Assembly (NCBI GenBank): GCA_021204085.1
Contig: JAJPZY010000033.1
Location: 1 to 64,000, forward strand
Direction of reading: 5' to 3'
DNA length: 64,000 nt
Origin: Clostridiales bacterium
GTDB lineage: Bacteria; Bacillota; Clostridia; Lachnospirales; Lachnospiraceae
Part shown: in pieces, positions 51,798 to 61,544 of the stretch
Layout of the letters: every line of letters starts with the position of its first letter
How positions within the stretch are numbered: position 1 is the first letter of the stretch
The notes under the pieces: generated by a model
Told to the model about the DNA's origin: nothing
What the model saw: the letters and a program-made list of their open reading frames with translations, nothing else
Database searches by the model: none
Program-made: the position numbers and the translations under genes

Positions 51798-52214
51798 CTA
51801 TTTCGGCTGCTGGATGAGCTCGATCAGGACACCGTTGCAGTCGCGGATGAACATGACTGCGTCGTCTCCCATGCGAACCTCATGTGCGATGTCTACGCCG
51901 TTTGCCACGAAGCCTTCTTTCAGGGCGTCCATATCATCGGTGGCGAATGCCACGTGTTTGGTGCCGACTGTCTGGAGGTCTGTGTTCGGAGTCAGGCGGT
52001 CTTCCGGAATCGGTTTCGGATCATCGTACTCAAAGAGCTCAATCTGATATCCGTCTTTTTCAATGAAGCAGATTTTTGCTTTCAGCGGCGGACAGTATCC
52101 GTCATCCTTTACCAGAACAAACCCCAGATTCTTTTCATACCACTCCAGAGATTCCTGCATGTTGTTAACACTGATGCCGGTGTGGAGTACTTTCGTTACA
52201 TTGCTAGCTGCCAT
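51798..52214 (-). CDS. VOC (glyoxalase/dioxygenase) family protein
   Basis: 138 residues, two beta-alpha-beta-beta-beta units. Metal ligands are likely His in VLHTGISV, Glu in YQIELFEY, His in KHVAFAT and Glu in GVLIELIQQ. Members include glyoxalase I, methylmalonyl-CoA epimerase and dioxygenases; the exact reaction is not clear. An ATG nine bases earlier is in frame, but AAAGGAG then lies only one base away, so the start at 52214 is preferred. First gene of the minus-strand unit with the MDR dehydrogenase. Confidence 0.85.
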   Translation of the reverse strand: MAASNVTKVLHTGISVNNMQESLEWYEKNLGFVLVKDDGYCPPLKAKICFIEKDGYQIELFEYDDPKPIPEDRLTPNTDLQTVGTKHVAFATDDMDALKEGFVANGVDIAHEVRMGDDAVMFIRDCNGVLIELIQQPK

Positions 52215-52389
52215 TTTATACATTCTCCTTTCTTTTTCGTATGGATTTTAATGTTTTGTTATAAAAATTATAGCACCTTGGCTTTCGAGATTACATGAAG
52301 TTTTTTGTGAATGAGCGGACGTTTTTTTACAAATGGATAAGCTGGCGGGGATTTGACAGAACGGCAGAGATTTCTTTTTTAAAATTCTA

Positions 52390-52418
52390 TTGAATCCCGG
52401 AAGTCATGATGATATACT
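52390..52418 (+). promoter_or_regulatory. Promoter of pyrE
   Basis: TTGAAT (52390-52395), a 17-base spacer and TATACT (52413-52418). The leader of about 115 bases contains a GAACAC-ATGC-GTGTTC hairpin (52452-52467). No PyrR-binding loop was seen. The rest of the 324-base gap back to 52214 holds a minus-strand TATAAT (about 52270) that may serve the VOC gene; nothing else was recognised. Confidence 0.7.
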
Positions 52419-52538
52419 GATTTTGTTTCTGATTAAACGAAGGCAGGCGGAGAACACATGCGTGTTCGGTGAGCGGCGAGGTTTGATCAATGAGTGAAAG
52501 ATTTGGGATAAAGTATAAGTATAAAGGAGCGTACCGTT

Positions 52539-53216
52539 ATGGAACAGTACAAACAGGAATTTATAGATTTTATGGTCGAGTCCGACGTCCTGAAGTTCGG
52601 AGAATTTACGTTAAAGAGCGGGAGAAAATCTCCGTTCTTCATGAATGCCGGGGCATATGTTACCGGTTCACAGCTGCATCGGCTGGGGATTTATTACGCG
52701 AAAGCGATTTATGATAAGTATGGCACGGACTTTGATGTCCTGTTCGGTCCTGCATACAAGGGGATTCCTCTTGCAGTAGTGACTGCAATCGCTTTCTCTG
52801 AGTTATACGGGAAGGAAGTCCGTTATTGTTCGAACCGCAAAGAGGCAAAGGATCACGGCGATGCGGGGATTCTTCTCGGCAGCAAGATCAAAGACGGCGA
52901 CCGTGTAGTGATCATCGAGGATGTAACTACCTCGGGCAAGTCGATTGAGGAGACATTTCCTATTATAAAAGCACAGGGAGATGTGACGATTGTCGGCCTT
53001 ATGGTTTCATTAAACCGGATGGAAGTCGGCAAGGGCGGGCAGAAGTCTGCGCTGGATGAGATCCGGGATCTCTACGGATTTGAGACAGGCGCTATTGTAA
53101 CCATGGCTGAGGTTGTAGAGTATCTGTATAATCAGCCGAAAAACGGACGGATCGTTATAGATGATACATTAAAAAACGCGATTGACACATATTATGAACA
53201 GTACGGCGCAAAATAG
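52539..53216 (+). CDS. pyrE: Orotate phosphoribosyltransferase
   Basis: 225 residues, type I phosphoribosyltransferase fold. The PRPP-binding motif VVIIEDVTTSGKSI is clear (about 121-134), and the FMNAG and GPAYKGIPLA loops fit PyrE. Converts orotate and PRPP to OMP. AAAGGAGCG precedes the ATG. It has its own promoter, apart from the pyrC-pyrF-pyrK-pyrD cluster. Confidence 0.96.
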   Translation: MEQYKQEFIDFMVESDVLKFGEFTLKSGRKSPFFMNAGAYVTGSQLHRLGIYYAKAIYDKYGTDFDVLFGPAYKGIPLAVVTAIAFSELYGKEVRYCSNRKEAKDHGDAGILLGSKIKDGDRVVIIEDVTTSGKSIEETFPIIKAQGDVTIVGLMVSLNRMEVGKGGQKSALDEIRDLYGFETGAIVTMAEVVEYLYNQPKNGRIVIDDTLKNAIDTYYEQYGAK

Positions 53217-53253
53217 AAATTATTCGTATAATATAGCGGAAATAGAGTTTTTT

Positions 53254-53748
53254 ATGTTCATTAACAAGCATAAAAAGAGTATGAGGCTTTTATGCTGGAT
53301 TCTCTTTGCCATATATATTGCCGTAATGGTTTACTTTCTGTTTTTTTCTGAGCGACTGGGAAGATCCTGGACGGATCGGGCGTATCATTACAACCTGATT
53401 CCGCTTCGGGAAATCCGGCGTTTTCTGACTTATCGAGAGCAGGTCGGTTATGCGGCGGTTTTTTTTAATCTGGCGGGGAATGTATTGGTTTTCATGCCGT
53501 TTGGTTTTCTGGTGCCGGCCATGTTTCGGAAACTGAGGAGTTTTTTTCGCGTGGTGCTTCTCGGGTTTGAACTGAGTCTGGCTGTGGAGTGTGTTCAGCT
53601 CATCACCAAAACCGGAAGCTTCGACGTGGATGATCTTCTTCTGAATACCGTTGGGAGCGCAATCGGTGTGTTGATTTATCTGATCATACAGCATAAAAGG
53701 GACGCGGCGGCAGACCGCCGCAGAGAAGAGAGAAAGGGCCTGCAGTGA
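53254..53748 (+). CDS. VanZ-like membrane protein
   Basis: 164 residues. Four membrane helices and the VanZ pattern: FFSERLGRS, NLIPLREIRRFL, then NLAGNVLVFMPFGFLVP and ECVQLITKTGSFDVDDLLLNTVG. VanZ-like proteins are linked to low-level teicoplanin resistance, but most chromosomal members have unknown roles. The frame is open to 53182 inside pyrE, but the ATG at 53254 is the first start that leads straight into the conserved part; the ribosome binding site is weak (GAAATAGAG). Confidence 0.85.
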   Translation: MFINKHKKSMRLLCWILFAIYIAVMVYFLFFSERLGRSWTDRAYHYNLIPLREIRRFLTYREQVGYAAVFFNLAGNVLVFMPFGFLVPAMFRKLRSFFRVVLLGFELSLAVECVQLITKTGSFDVDDLLLNTVGSAIGVLIYLIIQHKRDAAADRRREERKGLQ

Positions 53749-53830
53749 ATGGCTGGCATATTGTATATCTTGCTGCCGGTTTTTGAGAATGCAGAAACGA
53801 TATGAATGATGTTATATATGAGGTGGATGG

Positions 53831-54169
53831 ATGGCAAGCCGCAGGAGAGAATATTTTCGCAAGACGCGTAAAGTGAGAATGCGTGACCTGAAGCACTCCG
53901 TCACGGGATGGCTTGGTATGATATCGGCTCTGCTGTCGGCAGGGCTTTTTGTTGTGTCTGTCTGCTTTTCCTATTATTATAAAGGTGATGCGGACATTTA
54001 TGTGGGCAGTGTCGGCCTGCTTGCGCTGGTGCTTGCGGCGGGTGCGTTTGTCCTGGGGATCTTGGCGGTTCGGGAGGAAAAAGTCCGGCCGGTTCCGCCC
54101 CGGATGAGCCTGGCGCTCGGGATGGTTATGACCGTATTATTGGTTGGATTGTATGCTTATGGCATTTAA
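53831..54169 (+). CDS. Small membrane protein (DUF6142-like)
   Basis: 112 residues. A basic N-terminus (ASRRREYFRKTRKVRMR) followed by three hydrophobic helices (about 27-50, 58-80, 93-111). Similar small proteins are common in Lachnospiraceae and carry the label DUF6142, which I suggest with modest certainty. Function unknown. ATGAGGTGGATGG before the ATG offers a ribosome binding site. It is followed 23 bases on by the M29 peptidase gene. Confidence 0.65.
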   Translation: MASRRREYFRKTRKVRMRDLKHSVTGWLGMISALLSAGLFVVSVCFSYYYKGDADIYVGSVGLLALVLAAGAFVLGILAVREEKVRPVPPRMSLALGMVMTVLLVGLYAYGI

Positions 54170-54192
54170 AGATTAAGAAAGCGGGGTAAAAA

Positions 54193-56271
54193 ATGGCAGA
54201 TTTAGCTTGGAACACACCGGATGAGGAGCTTACGGGGGAACGGTATAATCTGATGATTGACCGTATCTCACGAATTGCCGCTGACCGGTTAGTGCCGGAA
54301 GAGTATCAGGATTATTTTGAGAAGGGGGCAGCTCTCCTCCTGAAAGCGATTGATATTTACGAGAAAAAGAAGGATGGACGGCTGGCAGAGCGTACGCTTT
54401 TAGAGTGTCAGGCAGATCAGGCGGCGCTGTTTGGGCATATTGCGCCGGAGAATTATGAGACCAGCTATGCGAATCCTGCTTATGCAGCCGCGGCGTTCGG
54501 AACAGAGGCCGGACAGATTCTGACATTGCTCTGTTCGGAGATGGAAGGCTGTATCGCCTATGCCTTCGAGGGCAGGCAGCAGGAGCTGACGCTGCTTCTG
54601 GAGCTTTTTGTTCAGGTATATAATGCGTTTGAGGAAGAGGATCTTGCCGAGGCAAAGGATATAATCTACTGGTTTTTCCATGATTACAGCGAGATCTTTG
54701 TGGAGAATTCCATCCATGATATGATCTGTGCGGAGGACAATTTCTTCATTGATATCATTATGAATGCCGATCTCAGTGACCTGCGCTATCTGTACAGCTA
54801 CGGTCTGCCGGTGAGCGAGAGTGATCTGGCGATTGCGAGGTTCTTAAATACGCTGCCGGAAGCGGAGATCCAGGCGATGGCGGATACTTATACAGAAGGG
54901 TACCGCATCGGTTTTGAAAACGTCGGGATTGATCTGTCAAAGAAAAAGACCGCGGAGCTCGACTTCCCGATTGGCTTTGAACGGATGATGCGGGCAGCCA
55001 TCTGCAACCTGCAAAAACTGGGTCTGGCAGTTACGGTGGCCCGGGAGCCGGTTTCTTCATTTTCTAATAAAGGGTCTTACAAGAGGGGGATTTATTCCAC
55101 TTCCGTGAACCGGCAGTACGATTTTGACCACAGAGAGGACAAGGCATTCTACTTCGACAAAGCCTTTGTGGAGCGCTATCTGGAAGTGCAGCGCACAGTG
55201 TTTGAACAGCACAGGGAGGAGGCGCTGGTATATGCCGGCCCTGCCGTGGTGGAAGTATTTGGCGAGACGCCGTTTTCTCCGGAGAGCAAAGAATCCGCCA
55301 TTCATTATAGTGAAGAGCAGCAGAAGCTGAATGTCTACTTCGCCTCGGAGCGGAGCACGACGATTTACAAATATATCCCCGGTGAGGAGCGGAGTTTTAC
55401 GATTATCGCTTATCCGACGCCGGACATCGGCGCACAGTTTGAGGAGATCTTCGCGGAGACCGTAAAAGTCAACACGCTGGATTATAAGAAGTATCAGGCC
55501 ATTCAGCAGTGCCTGATCGATGTGTTGGACGGAGCCGAGCGGGTGCACATTGTCGGCAGCGGGGACAACCATACTGACCTGACTGTCGCCATTCACCGTC
55601 TGGACGATCCGGCGACGCAGACGGCTTTTGAAAATTGTGTGGCGGATGTCAACATTCCGGTGGGAGAGGTCTTTACTTCTCCGGTGCTGACCGGGACCAA
55701 CGGGGTGCTCCATGTGACAGAGGTGTTTTTAAACGGTCTCCAGTATCAGAATCTAGAAGTCGTATTTAAGGACGGGATGATCGATTCTTATTCCTGCACG
55801 AACTTTGATTCGGAGGAGGAGAATCTGAAATACGTAAAGGACAATGTCCTGATGCATCACGATACGCTTCCTATGGGCGAATTTGCCATCGGCACGAATA
55901 CCACGGCGTACCGCATGGCGCGCGTTTATCAGATTCAGGACAAGATGCCGATCCTGATCGCGGAGAAGACAGGCCCGCATTTTGCCGTGGGCGATACCTG
56001 TTATTCCCGTGAGGAGGAGATTGAACGGAAAAATCCGGACGGCAAGTTTATTGTTGCGAAGGAAAATGAGTGCAGCGTCCTCCGGAGTGAAGATCCGGCG
56101 AAGGCATATTTTAACTGCCATACCGATATCACCATTCCGTACAATGAGTTGGGCGCGATTACGGCGATTTACGCGGACGGAAGCACCGCGGATATCATTC
56201 GTGACGGGCTGTTCCGGGTAGAGGGAGCGAAAGAGCTGAATGAGCCGTTGCTGGTGCTGGAAAAGTGTTAG
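54193..56271 (+). CDS. M29 (thermophilic aminopeptidase) family protein with N-terminal extension
   Basis: 692 residues. The C-terminal half (about 330-690) fits metalloaminopeptidase family M29: GSGDNHTDLTVAI, CVADVNIPVGEVFTSPV, MGEFAIGTNTTAY and EKTGPHFAVGDTCYSREEE hold the acidic and His metal ligands. The first roughly 330 residues are acidic and helical, with no recognised domain; ordinary M29 enzymes are about 370-410 residues. No signal peptide, so a cytosolic peptidase is likely. GCGGGG precedes the ATG. It sits downstream of the small membrane protein gene. Confidence 0.85.
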   Translation: MADLAWNTPDEELTGERYNLMIDRISRIAADRLVPEEYQDYFEKGAALLLKAIDIYEKKKDGRLAERTLLECQADQAALFGHIAPENYETSYANPAYAAAAFGTEAGQILTLLCSEMEGCIAYAFEGRQQELTLLLELFVQVYNAFEEEDLAEAKDIIYWFFHDYSEIFVENSIHDMICAEDNFFIDIIMNADLSDLRYLYSYGLPVSESDLAIARFLNTLPEAEIQAMADTYTEGYRIGFENVGIDLSKKKTAELDFPIGFERMMRAAICNLQKLGLAVTVAREPVSSFSNKGSYKRGIYSTSVNRQYDFDHREDKAFYFDKAFVERYLEVQRTVFEQHREEALVYAGPAVVEVFGETPFSPESKESAIHYSEEQQKLNVYFASERSTTIYKYIPGEERSFTIIAYPTPDIGAQFEEIFAETVKVNTLDYKKYQAIQQCLIDVLDGAERVHIVGSGDNHTDLTVAIHRLDDPATQTAFENCVADVNIPVGEVFTSPVLTGTNGVLHVTEVFLNGLQYQNLEVVFKDGMIDSYSCTNFDSEEENLKYVKDNVLMHHDTLPMGEFAIGTNTTAYRMARVYQIQDKMPILIAEKTGPHFAVGDTCYSREEEIERKNPDGKFIVAKENECSVLRSEDPAKAYFNCHTDITIPYNELGAITAIYADGSTADIIRDGLFRVEGAKELNEPLLVLEKC

Positions 56272-56339
56272 CATAAAAATAGTCCGGAACAGGTAATGTT
56301 ATAATTACAAAAAGTTATATAGAAATTCAAGGTGATTGT

Positions 56340-56681
56340 ATGTCTCATAGAATTCAGGAACTATTGAAGCAGTATGTCAATGAACTTAAAAAAATCTATG
56401 GTTCACATCTGAAGCAGGTAATCCTCTTCGGTTCTTATGCCCGTGGGGATTTTCGGAAGGATTCAGATATAGATATAATGATTCTGTTGGACTTGTCGGA
56501 TATGGAGATAAAAAAGTACAGAAATCAGCTTTCTTTTCTTACTTATGATTTTAATATGGACTATGAAGTAGATATTAAACCGATTGCAAAGAGTGACAGT
56601 CATTTTAAAAAATGGGTGATTAACTATCCTTTTTATGCCAATATAGATAAGGAGGGAGTGACTTTATATGGAGCAGCGTGA
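56340..56681 (+). CDS. MNT-type nucleotidyltransferase (MNT/HEPN pair 1)
   Basis: 113 residues. Minimal nucleotidyltransferase with the motif GSYARGDFRKDSDIDIMIL (about 31-49), containing GS and the D-x-D metal pair. In MntA/HepT modules this subunit modifies and silences the HEPN toxin. Its 3' end overlaps the HEPN gene by 14 bases. Codon use is more AT-rich than in the flanking genes, which fits a mobile module. Confidence 0.9.
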   Translation: MSHRIQELLKQYVNELKKIYGSHLKQVILFGSYARGDFRKDSDIDIMILLDLSDMEIKKYRNQLSFLTYDFNMDYEVDIKPIAKSDSHFKKWVINYPFYANIDKEGVTLYGAA

Positions 56682-57096
56682 GGACATTGGAACACGTGAT
56701 GATCTGGTTAAATACAGATTGAAAACAGCAAAGGATGATTTGCGTGCTGCAAGGTTATTATTTGATGCAAATGAATATAAAGCCGCGAACAATCGGGCAT
56801 ATTACGCAATTTTTCGTGCTGTTAATGCAGTGCATGCTATGGATGGGAAAGCATACAGGCGACATGAAGATGCCATAGCAAATTTTAATAAGGAATATGT
56901 AAAAGCAGAAATATTTCCGCGCAAAATCGGACGGAAAATTACACAGGCTGAGGAAATCCGGCATGCGAGTGATTACGATGATTTTTATATTGCGACATTG
57001 GAAGAAGCGGCTGAGCAAATAGAAACCGCAGAGGAATTGATCGAAATGATTGAATCGTACTGTGTTAACCGGATGGAAGAGGCCGGGAATGATTAG
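56668..57096 (+). CDS. HEPN-domain protein (MNT/HEPN pair 1)
   Basis: 142 residues, all-helical, COG1895-like. The segment YKAANNRAYYAIFRAVNAV (about 33-51) and KAYRRHEDAIANFNKEYVK are typical. The usual RNase motif R-x4-6-H of HEPN toxins is not evident; the late EEIRHASDYDDF is the family form seen in COG1895. It may therefore act as a partner to the nucleotidyltransferase more than as an RNase. The module sits between the M29 peptidase and purE, only 28 bases before purE. Confidence 0.85.
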   Translation: MEQREDIGTRDDLVKYRLKTAKDDLRAARLLFDANEYKAANNRAYYAIFRAVNAVHAMDGKAYRRHEDAIANFNKEYVKAEIFPRKIGRKITQAEEIRHASDYDDFYIATLEEAAEQIETAEELIEMIESYCVNRMEEAGND

Positions 57097-57124
57097 AAGA
57101 ACTGTATAACAAGGAGGATACATC

Positions 57125-57625
57125 ATGCCGAAAGTAGGAATTGTGATGGGCAGTGATTCAGACATGCCCGTAATGTCAAAAGCAGCAGAGATTTTAGACA
57201 AACTGGGAATTGATTATGAGATGCGTATCATTTCCGCACACCGTGAGCCGGATATCTTTTTCGACTATGCGAAGAGCGCGGAGGAGCGCGGATATAAGGT
57301 TATCATCGCGGGTGCCGGAAAAGCGGCTCACCTGCCGGGTATGTGCGCGGCGCTGTTTCCGATGCCGGTCATCGGTATTCCGATGAAGACCTCTGATCTG
57401 GGCGGAGTCGATTCATTGTATTCGATCGTGCAGATGCCGAGCGGCATTCCGGTAGCTACCGTGGCGATCAACGGCGGTGCAAACGCGGGAATTCTGGCGG
57501 CGAAGATTCTGGCTACCGGGGATCCGGAAATCCTGGAGCGCCTGAAAGCCTATTCCGAGGAGTTAAAAGACCAGGTAGTGGCGAAGGATGAGAAGCTGCA
57601 GGAGACGGGTTGGAAGAATTACTGA
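57125..57625 (+). CDS. purE: N5-carboxyaminoimidazole ribonucleotide mutase
   Basis: 166 residues, class I PurE. Opening VGIVMGSDSDMPVM, middle ISAHREPD and AAHLPGM are diagnostic. Acts in de novo purine synthesis, converting N5-CAIR to CAIR. AAGGAGGATAC precedes the ATG. First of purE-purM-purN-purD; purF, purL, purC, purB and purH are not in the window. Confidence 0.96.
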   Translation: MPKVGIVMGSDSDMPVMSKAAEILDKLGIDYEMRIISAHREPDIFFDYAKSAEERGYKVIIAGAGKAAHLPGMCAALFPMPVIGIPMKTSDLGGVDSLYSIVQMPSGIPVATVAINGGANAGILAAKILATGDPEILERLKAYSEELKDQVVAKDEKLQETGWKNY

Positions 57626-57781
57626 TCCGGTAAGCTTTAAATAATCAGAAATAGTACGCGGACTTACGGAAAAGCAGTTTTTATATGCGTATACAACAAA
57701 AAGTATTACAAAACTAATCACGAAAAAGTATATCGTGACTAAGCAATATTTATGAATAACACAAACAGAAGGAGACCAAGT

Positions 57782-58807
57782 ATGGATTATAAGACATCGG
57801 GCGTCGATATTGAGGCCGGCTACAAATCCGTAGAACTGATGAAGGAACACGTAAAAAAGACCATGCGCCCGGAGGTTCTCGGGGGACTGGGCGGATTTTC
57901 CGGCGCGTTTTCTCTGGAAAAAATAAAGGAGATGGAGGAGCCGGTGCTTCTGTCCGGAACGGACGGCTGCGGCACGAAGGTGAAGCTGGCGTTTCTGATG
58001 GACAAGCATGATACCATCGGAATCGACGCGGTGGCGATGTGCGTCAATGACATTGCCTGCGCCGGGGGAGAGCCCCTGTTTTTCCTGGATTATATTGCCT
58101 GCGGGAAGAATTATCCGGAGAAGATTGCCGAGATTGTGAAGGGTGTGGCCGAGGGCTGCATCCAGTCGGACGCTGCGCTGATCGGCGGCGAGACGGCCGA
58201 GCATCCGGGACTGATGCCGGAGGATGAGTATGACCTGGCCGGATTTGCCGTGGGCGTCTGCAATAAAAAGGATTTGATCACGGGAGAGAATCTAAAGGCG
58301 GGAGATGTCCTTATCGGTATGGCTTCGACCGGCGTGCACAGCAACGGATTTTCTCTGGTACGGAAGGTCTTTGAGATGACGGCGGAATCTCTGAATACAT
58401 ATTATGATGAGTTAGGGAAGACGCTCGGCGAGGCGCTGATCGCACCGACCCGGATTTATGTAAAAGCGTTGAAGAGCATTAAAAACGCGGGCGTTACGGT
58501 GAAGGCCTGCAGCCATATCACCGGCGGCGGATTTTATGAGAACGTGCCCCGCATGCTTGTCGACGGCGTCCGGGCTGTGATTGAGAAGGACAGCTATCCG
58601 ATTCCGCCGATTTTCACACTGTTGCAGAAGACCGGAGAGATTGAAGAGCAGATGATGTACAACACCTATAATATGGGTATCGGCATGATCGTGGCGGTAG
58701 ACCCGGCGGATGCGGATGCGGCGATGGCAGCGATTCGCGCGGCGGGTGATACTCCTTATGTGATCGGCCGGATTGAAGCCGGAGAAAAAGGGGTGACATT
58801 ATGTTGA
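57782..58807 (+). CDS. purM: Phosphoribosylformylglycinamidine cyclo-ligase (AIR synthetase)
   Basis: 341 residues. The opening [18 protein letters not shown], the phosphate region [13 protein letters not shown] and [11 protein letters not shown] fit PurM. ATP-dependent ring closure to AIR, which is also the substrate of ThiC. The start is ATG at 57782 after AAGGAGACC; the in-frame ATG 30 bases earlier has no ribosome binding site. The 157-bp gap after purE has a small TCACGA/TCGTGA hairpin. Overlaps purN by seven bases. Confidence 0.96.
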   Translation: MDYKTSGVDIEAGYKSVELMKEHVKKTMRPEVLGGLGGFSGAFSLEKIKEMEEPVLLSGTDGCGTKVKLAFLMDKHDTIGIDAVAMCVNDIACAGGEPLFFLDYIACGKNYPEKIAEIVKGVAEGCIQSDAALIGGETAEHPGLMPEDEYDLAGFAVGVCNKKDLITGENLKAGDVLIGMASTGVHSNGFSLVRKVFEMTAESLNTYYDELGKTLGEALIAPTRIYVKALKSIKNAGVTVKACSHITGGGFYENVPRMLVDGVRAVIEKDSYPIPPIFTLLQKTGEIEEQMMYNTYNMGIGMIVAVDPADADAAMAAIRAAGDTPYVIGRIEAGEKGVTLC

Positions 58808-59424
58808 GAATTGCCGTGATGGTTTCCGGAGGCGGAACGAATCTGCAGGCGATCATCGACAGCATTGCGGATGGCAGAATCACCAACACGGAGATTGTGA
58901 CGGTGATCAGCAATAATAAATCTGCTTATGCACTGGAGCGTGCGGCTGCGGCCGGTATTCCGGGTCAGTGTATTTCCCCGAAGGATTATGAGACCAGAGA
59001 GGCGTTTGACGAGGCGCTGCTTGCGGCGGTGGATGCGGCGAATGTCGACCTCATTGTGCTGGCAGGATTTCTGGTGGTGATTCCGGAAAAAATGATTGCG
59101 AAATACCGCAACCGGATTATCAATATTCATCCATCCCTGATTCCGTCGTTTTGCGGAACAGGATATTACGGTCTGAAGGTACACGAGGGCGTTCTTGCCC
59201 GCGGAGTGAAAGTCACCGGGGCGACCTGCCACTTTGTGGATGAGGGGACCGACACCGGACCGATTATCTTACAGAAAGCGGTGGAGGTAAAAGAAGGGGA
59301 TACCCCGAAGGTGCTTCAGCAGCGTGTGATGGAGGAAGCCGAGTGGATTATTATGCCGAAGGCGATCGACCTGATTGCGAACGGGCGCGTGTCGGTCGTT
59401 GACGGGTTGGTACATATACGATGA
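58801..59424 (+). CDS. purN: Phosphoribosylglycinamide formyltransferase
   Basis: 207 residues. Opening [20 protein letters not shown], the formyl-transfer loop [11 protein letters not shown] with catalytic Asn-His, and the Asp-containing [11 protein letters not shown] motif. Transfers formyl from 10-formyl-THF to GAR. Translationally coupled to purM. The [11 protein letters not shown] segment is the form common in Firmicutes, where E. coli has a shorter loop. Confidence 0.95.
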   Translation: MLRIAVMVSGGGTNLQAIIDSIADGRITNTEIVTVISNNKSAYALERAAAAGIPGQCISPKDYETREAFDEALLAAVDAANVDLIVLAGFLVVIPEKMIAKYRNRIINIHPSLIPSFCGTGYYGLKVHEGVLARGVKVTGATCHFVDEGTDTGPIILQKAVEVKEGDTPKVLQQRVMEEAEWIIMPKAIDLIANGRVSVVDGLVHIR

Positions 59425-59447
59425 GCAGTGATTGCGAGATAAGCAAG

Positions 59448-59500
59448 ATAGGAAATCTGTGATTTCCGTGATCGCGCTTATACATAGTAGTTCGTAAGAA
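59448..59500 (+). repeat. Degenerate repeat, copy A (purN-purD gap)
   Basis: About 53 bp that resemble 61603-61655: both contain TCTG(TG)ATTTC-GTGATC and a CTTAT-C--AG tail, roughly 70 percent identical by eye. Copy A also holds a GGAAATC-TGT-GATTTCC hairpin. Function unknown; it lies 67 bases before purD. Confidence 0.4.
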
Positions 59501-59566
59501 CGAAGCAATCAGCTTTTATCGATGGTGAATAGAGAATCAACAGAAACATTTCAAGGAGGATTTGTG

Positions 59567-60841
59567 ATGAAGGTTTTAATCGTAGGAAGCGGCGGACGTG
59601 AGCATGCCATCGCCATGAGCGTGGCAAAGAGCAGCCGTGTGGATGAGATTTACTGTGCGCCGGGCAATGCAGGCATCGGACAGATTGCCGAGTGCGTTCC
59701 CATTGGTGCGATGGAGTTTGAAAAGCTGGTGGCCTTTGCAAAGGAAAAAGCCATCGACCTGACGATCATCGGCATGGACGATCCGCTGGTAGGCGGTGTT
59801 GTGGATGCTTTTGAGGCGGAAGGGCTTCGTGTCTTCGGCCCGAATAAAGCAGCCGCGATTCTGGAAGGGTCTAAGGCATTTTCCAAGGATCTGATGAAAA
59901 AATACAATATTCCCACAGCGGCGTATGAGAACTTTGATAATCCGGAGGATGCGCTTGCATATCTGGAGACTGCGAAGATGCCAATCGTGCTGAAGGCGGA
60001 CGGTCTGGCGCTTGGCAAGGGCGTGCTGATCTGCAATACACTGAAGGAGGCAAAAGCCGGCGTGCAGGAGATTATGCTGGATAAGAAGTTCGGCTCCGCC
60101 GGCAACCAGATGGTCGTCGAGGAGTTTATGACGGGCCGTGAGGTGTCGGTTCTCTCCTATGTGGACGGAAAGACCATCAAGATCATGTCCTCCGCGCAGG
60201 ATCACAAGCGCGCGAAGGACGGCGATCAGGGACTGAATACCGGCGGTATGGGTACGTTTTCCCCCAGCCCGTTCTATACGAAGGAAGTCGATGATTTCTG
60301 TGAAAAATACATCTTCCAGCCAACGGTGGACGCAATGGCAGCAGAGGGACGGCCGTTTAAGGGCATCATTTTCTTCGGTTTGATGCTGACCGAGGACGGG
60401 CCGAAGGTACTGGAGTACAACGCCCGTTTCGGCGACCCGGAGGCGCAGGTGGTTCTGCCGCGAATGAAGAATGATATCATTGAAGTGATGGAAGCCTGCA
60501 TCGACGGTACCCTGGATCAGATTGATCTGCAGTTCGAGGATAACGCGGCGGTTTGCGTGGTGCTTGCCAGCGACGGCTATCCGGTTTCTTATCAGAAAGG
60601 CTTTGAAATCAAAGGTCTGGAGAATTTTGCGGATAAAGACGGATATTATTGCTTCCATGCCGGCAGCAAGCTGAATGACGAGGGAAAGATCGTGACCAAC
60701 GGCGGCCGGGTGCTCGGTGTTACGGCGAAAGGGGCTGATTTAAAAGAGGCCCGCGCCAACGCTTATAAGGCGACAGAGTGGATTGACTTTGAGAATAAAT
60801 ACATGCGCCATGATATCGGAAAGGCGATTGATGAGGCATGA
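59567..60841 (+). CDS. purD: Phosphoribosylamine-glycine ligase
   Basis: 424 residues, ATP-grasp fold. Opening KVLIVGSGGREHAIAMSV, ATP site ADGLALGKGVLI and EEFMTGREVSVL, and the NARFGDPEAQVVLPR signature of PurD are all present. Makes GAR from phosphoribosylamine and glycine. The start is ATG at 59567 after AAGGAGG; the open frame to 59522 is not part of the family. Confidence 0.96.
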   Translation: MKVLIVGSGGREHAIAMSVAKSSRVDEIYCAPGNAGIGQIAECVPIGAMEFEKLVAFAKEKAIDLTIIGMDDPLVGGVVDAFEAEGLRVFGPNKAAAILEGSKAFSKDLMKKYNIPTAAYENFDNPEDALAYLETAKMPIVLKADGLALGKGVLICNTLKEAKAGVQEIMLDKKFGSAGNQMVVEEFMTGREVSVLSYVDGKTIKIMSSAQDHKRAKDGDQGLNTGGMGTFSPSPFYTKEVDDFCEKYIFQPTVDAMAAEGRPFKGIIFFGLMLTEDGPKVLEYNARFGDPEAQVVLPRMKNDIIEVMEACIDGTLDQIDLQFEDNAAVCVVLASDGYPVSYQKGFEIKGLENFADKDGYYCFHAGSKLNDEGKIVTNGGRVLGVTAKGADLKEARANAYKATEWIDFENKYMRHDIGKAIDEA

Positions 60842-60918
60842 GCGGCCGGCATTATGCGGGGTTTCCGGTGATGCTGCGTGGAATGAGATCGTAAGGTTTT
60901 TCGTGGAGTGAATTAGTT

Positions 60919-61542
60919 ATGAAGAGAGCAGTGATCTTTGATATGGACGGAACCCTCTGGGATTCCGTGGATAACATCGTAATTTCATGGAATCAGGCGC
61001 TGCCTAAAATCGGCATAAAGGATTTGGTTATCACCAGAGAGCAACTTCTCGGGCTTATGGGCAAGACTATGGACAAGTTTGCCGAGGCATTATTCCCTCA
61101 GTACCCACAGAAAAAAGGAATGGAACTGTTTCACGTTCTGGAGCTGGCGGAGAATGAATATCTCCGTCAGCACGGGGCTGTTTTGCTGGGCGACGTGGAG
61201 GCAGTTTTTCGCAGGCTGCATGACCAGGGATGCGGCGTCTGCATCGTGAGTAACTGTCAGGCCGGATACATCGAAGCGTTTCTGGCGCATTATCATCTGG
61301 ATGATCTGGTGGATGATCTGGAGTGTTATGGCAATACCGGGTGCGGAAAGGTGGACAACCTGAAAGCGGTTATCGCTCGTCAGGGACTGGAAAAATACTG
61401 GTATCTGGGCGACACGCAGGGAGATTACGACGCCTGCGCGGAGGCAGGGGTGCCTTTTATCTGGGCATCTTACGGGTTTGGAACGGTAGAAGCAAAAGTG
61501 CCGCAGGCGGATTCACTGGAGGAGATTCTGCAGATAGTGTAA
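60919..61542 (+). CDS. HAD-superfamily hydrolase (phosphoglycolate phosphatase-like)
   Basis: 207 residues. HAD motifs: I, DMDGTLWDS with nucleophile Asp; II, VSNCQ; III, the Lys region near CGKVDNL; IV, GDTQGDYDA. A four-helix cap lies between motifs I and II. Substrates in this branch are phosphoglycolate, pyrophosphate or sugar phosphates; the exact one is unknown. Placed 77 bases after purD, it may be co-transcribed. Confidence 0.9.
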   Translation: MKRAVIFDMDGTLWDSVDNIVISWNQALPKIGIKDLVITREQLLGLMGKTMDKFAEALFPQYPQKKGMELFHVLELAENEYLRQHGAVLLGDVEAVFRRLHDQGCGVCIVSNCQAGYIEAFLAHYHLDDLVDDLECYGNTGCGKVDNLKAVIARQGLEKYWYLGDTQGDYDACAEAGVPFIWASYGFGTVEAKVPQADSLEEILQIV

Positions 61543-61544
61543 GA

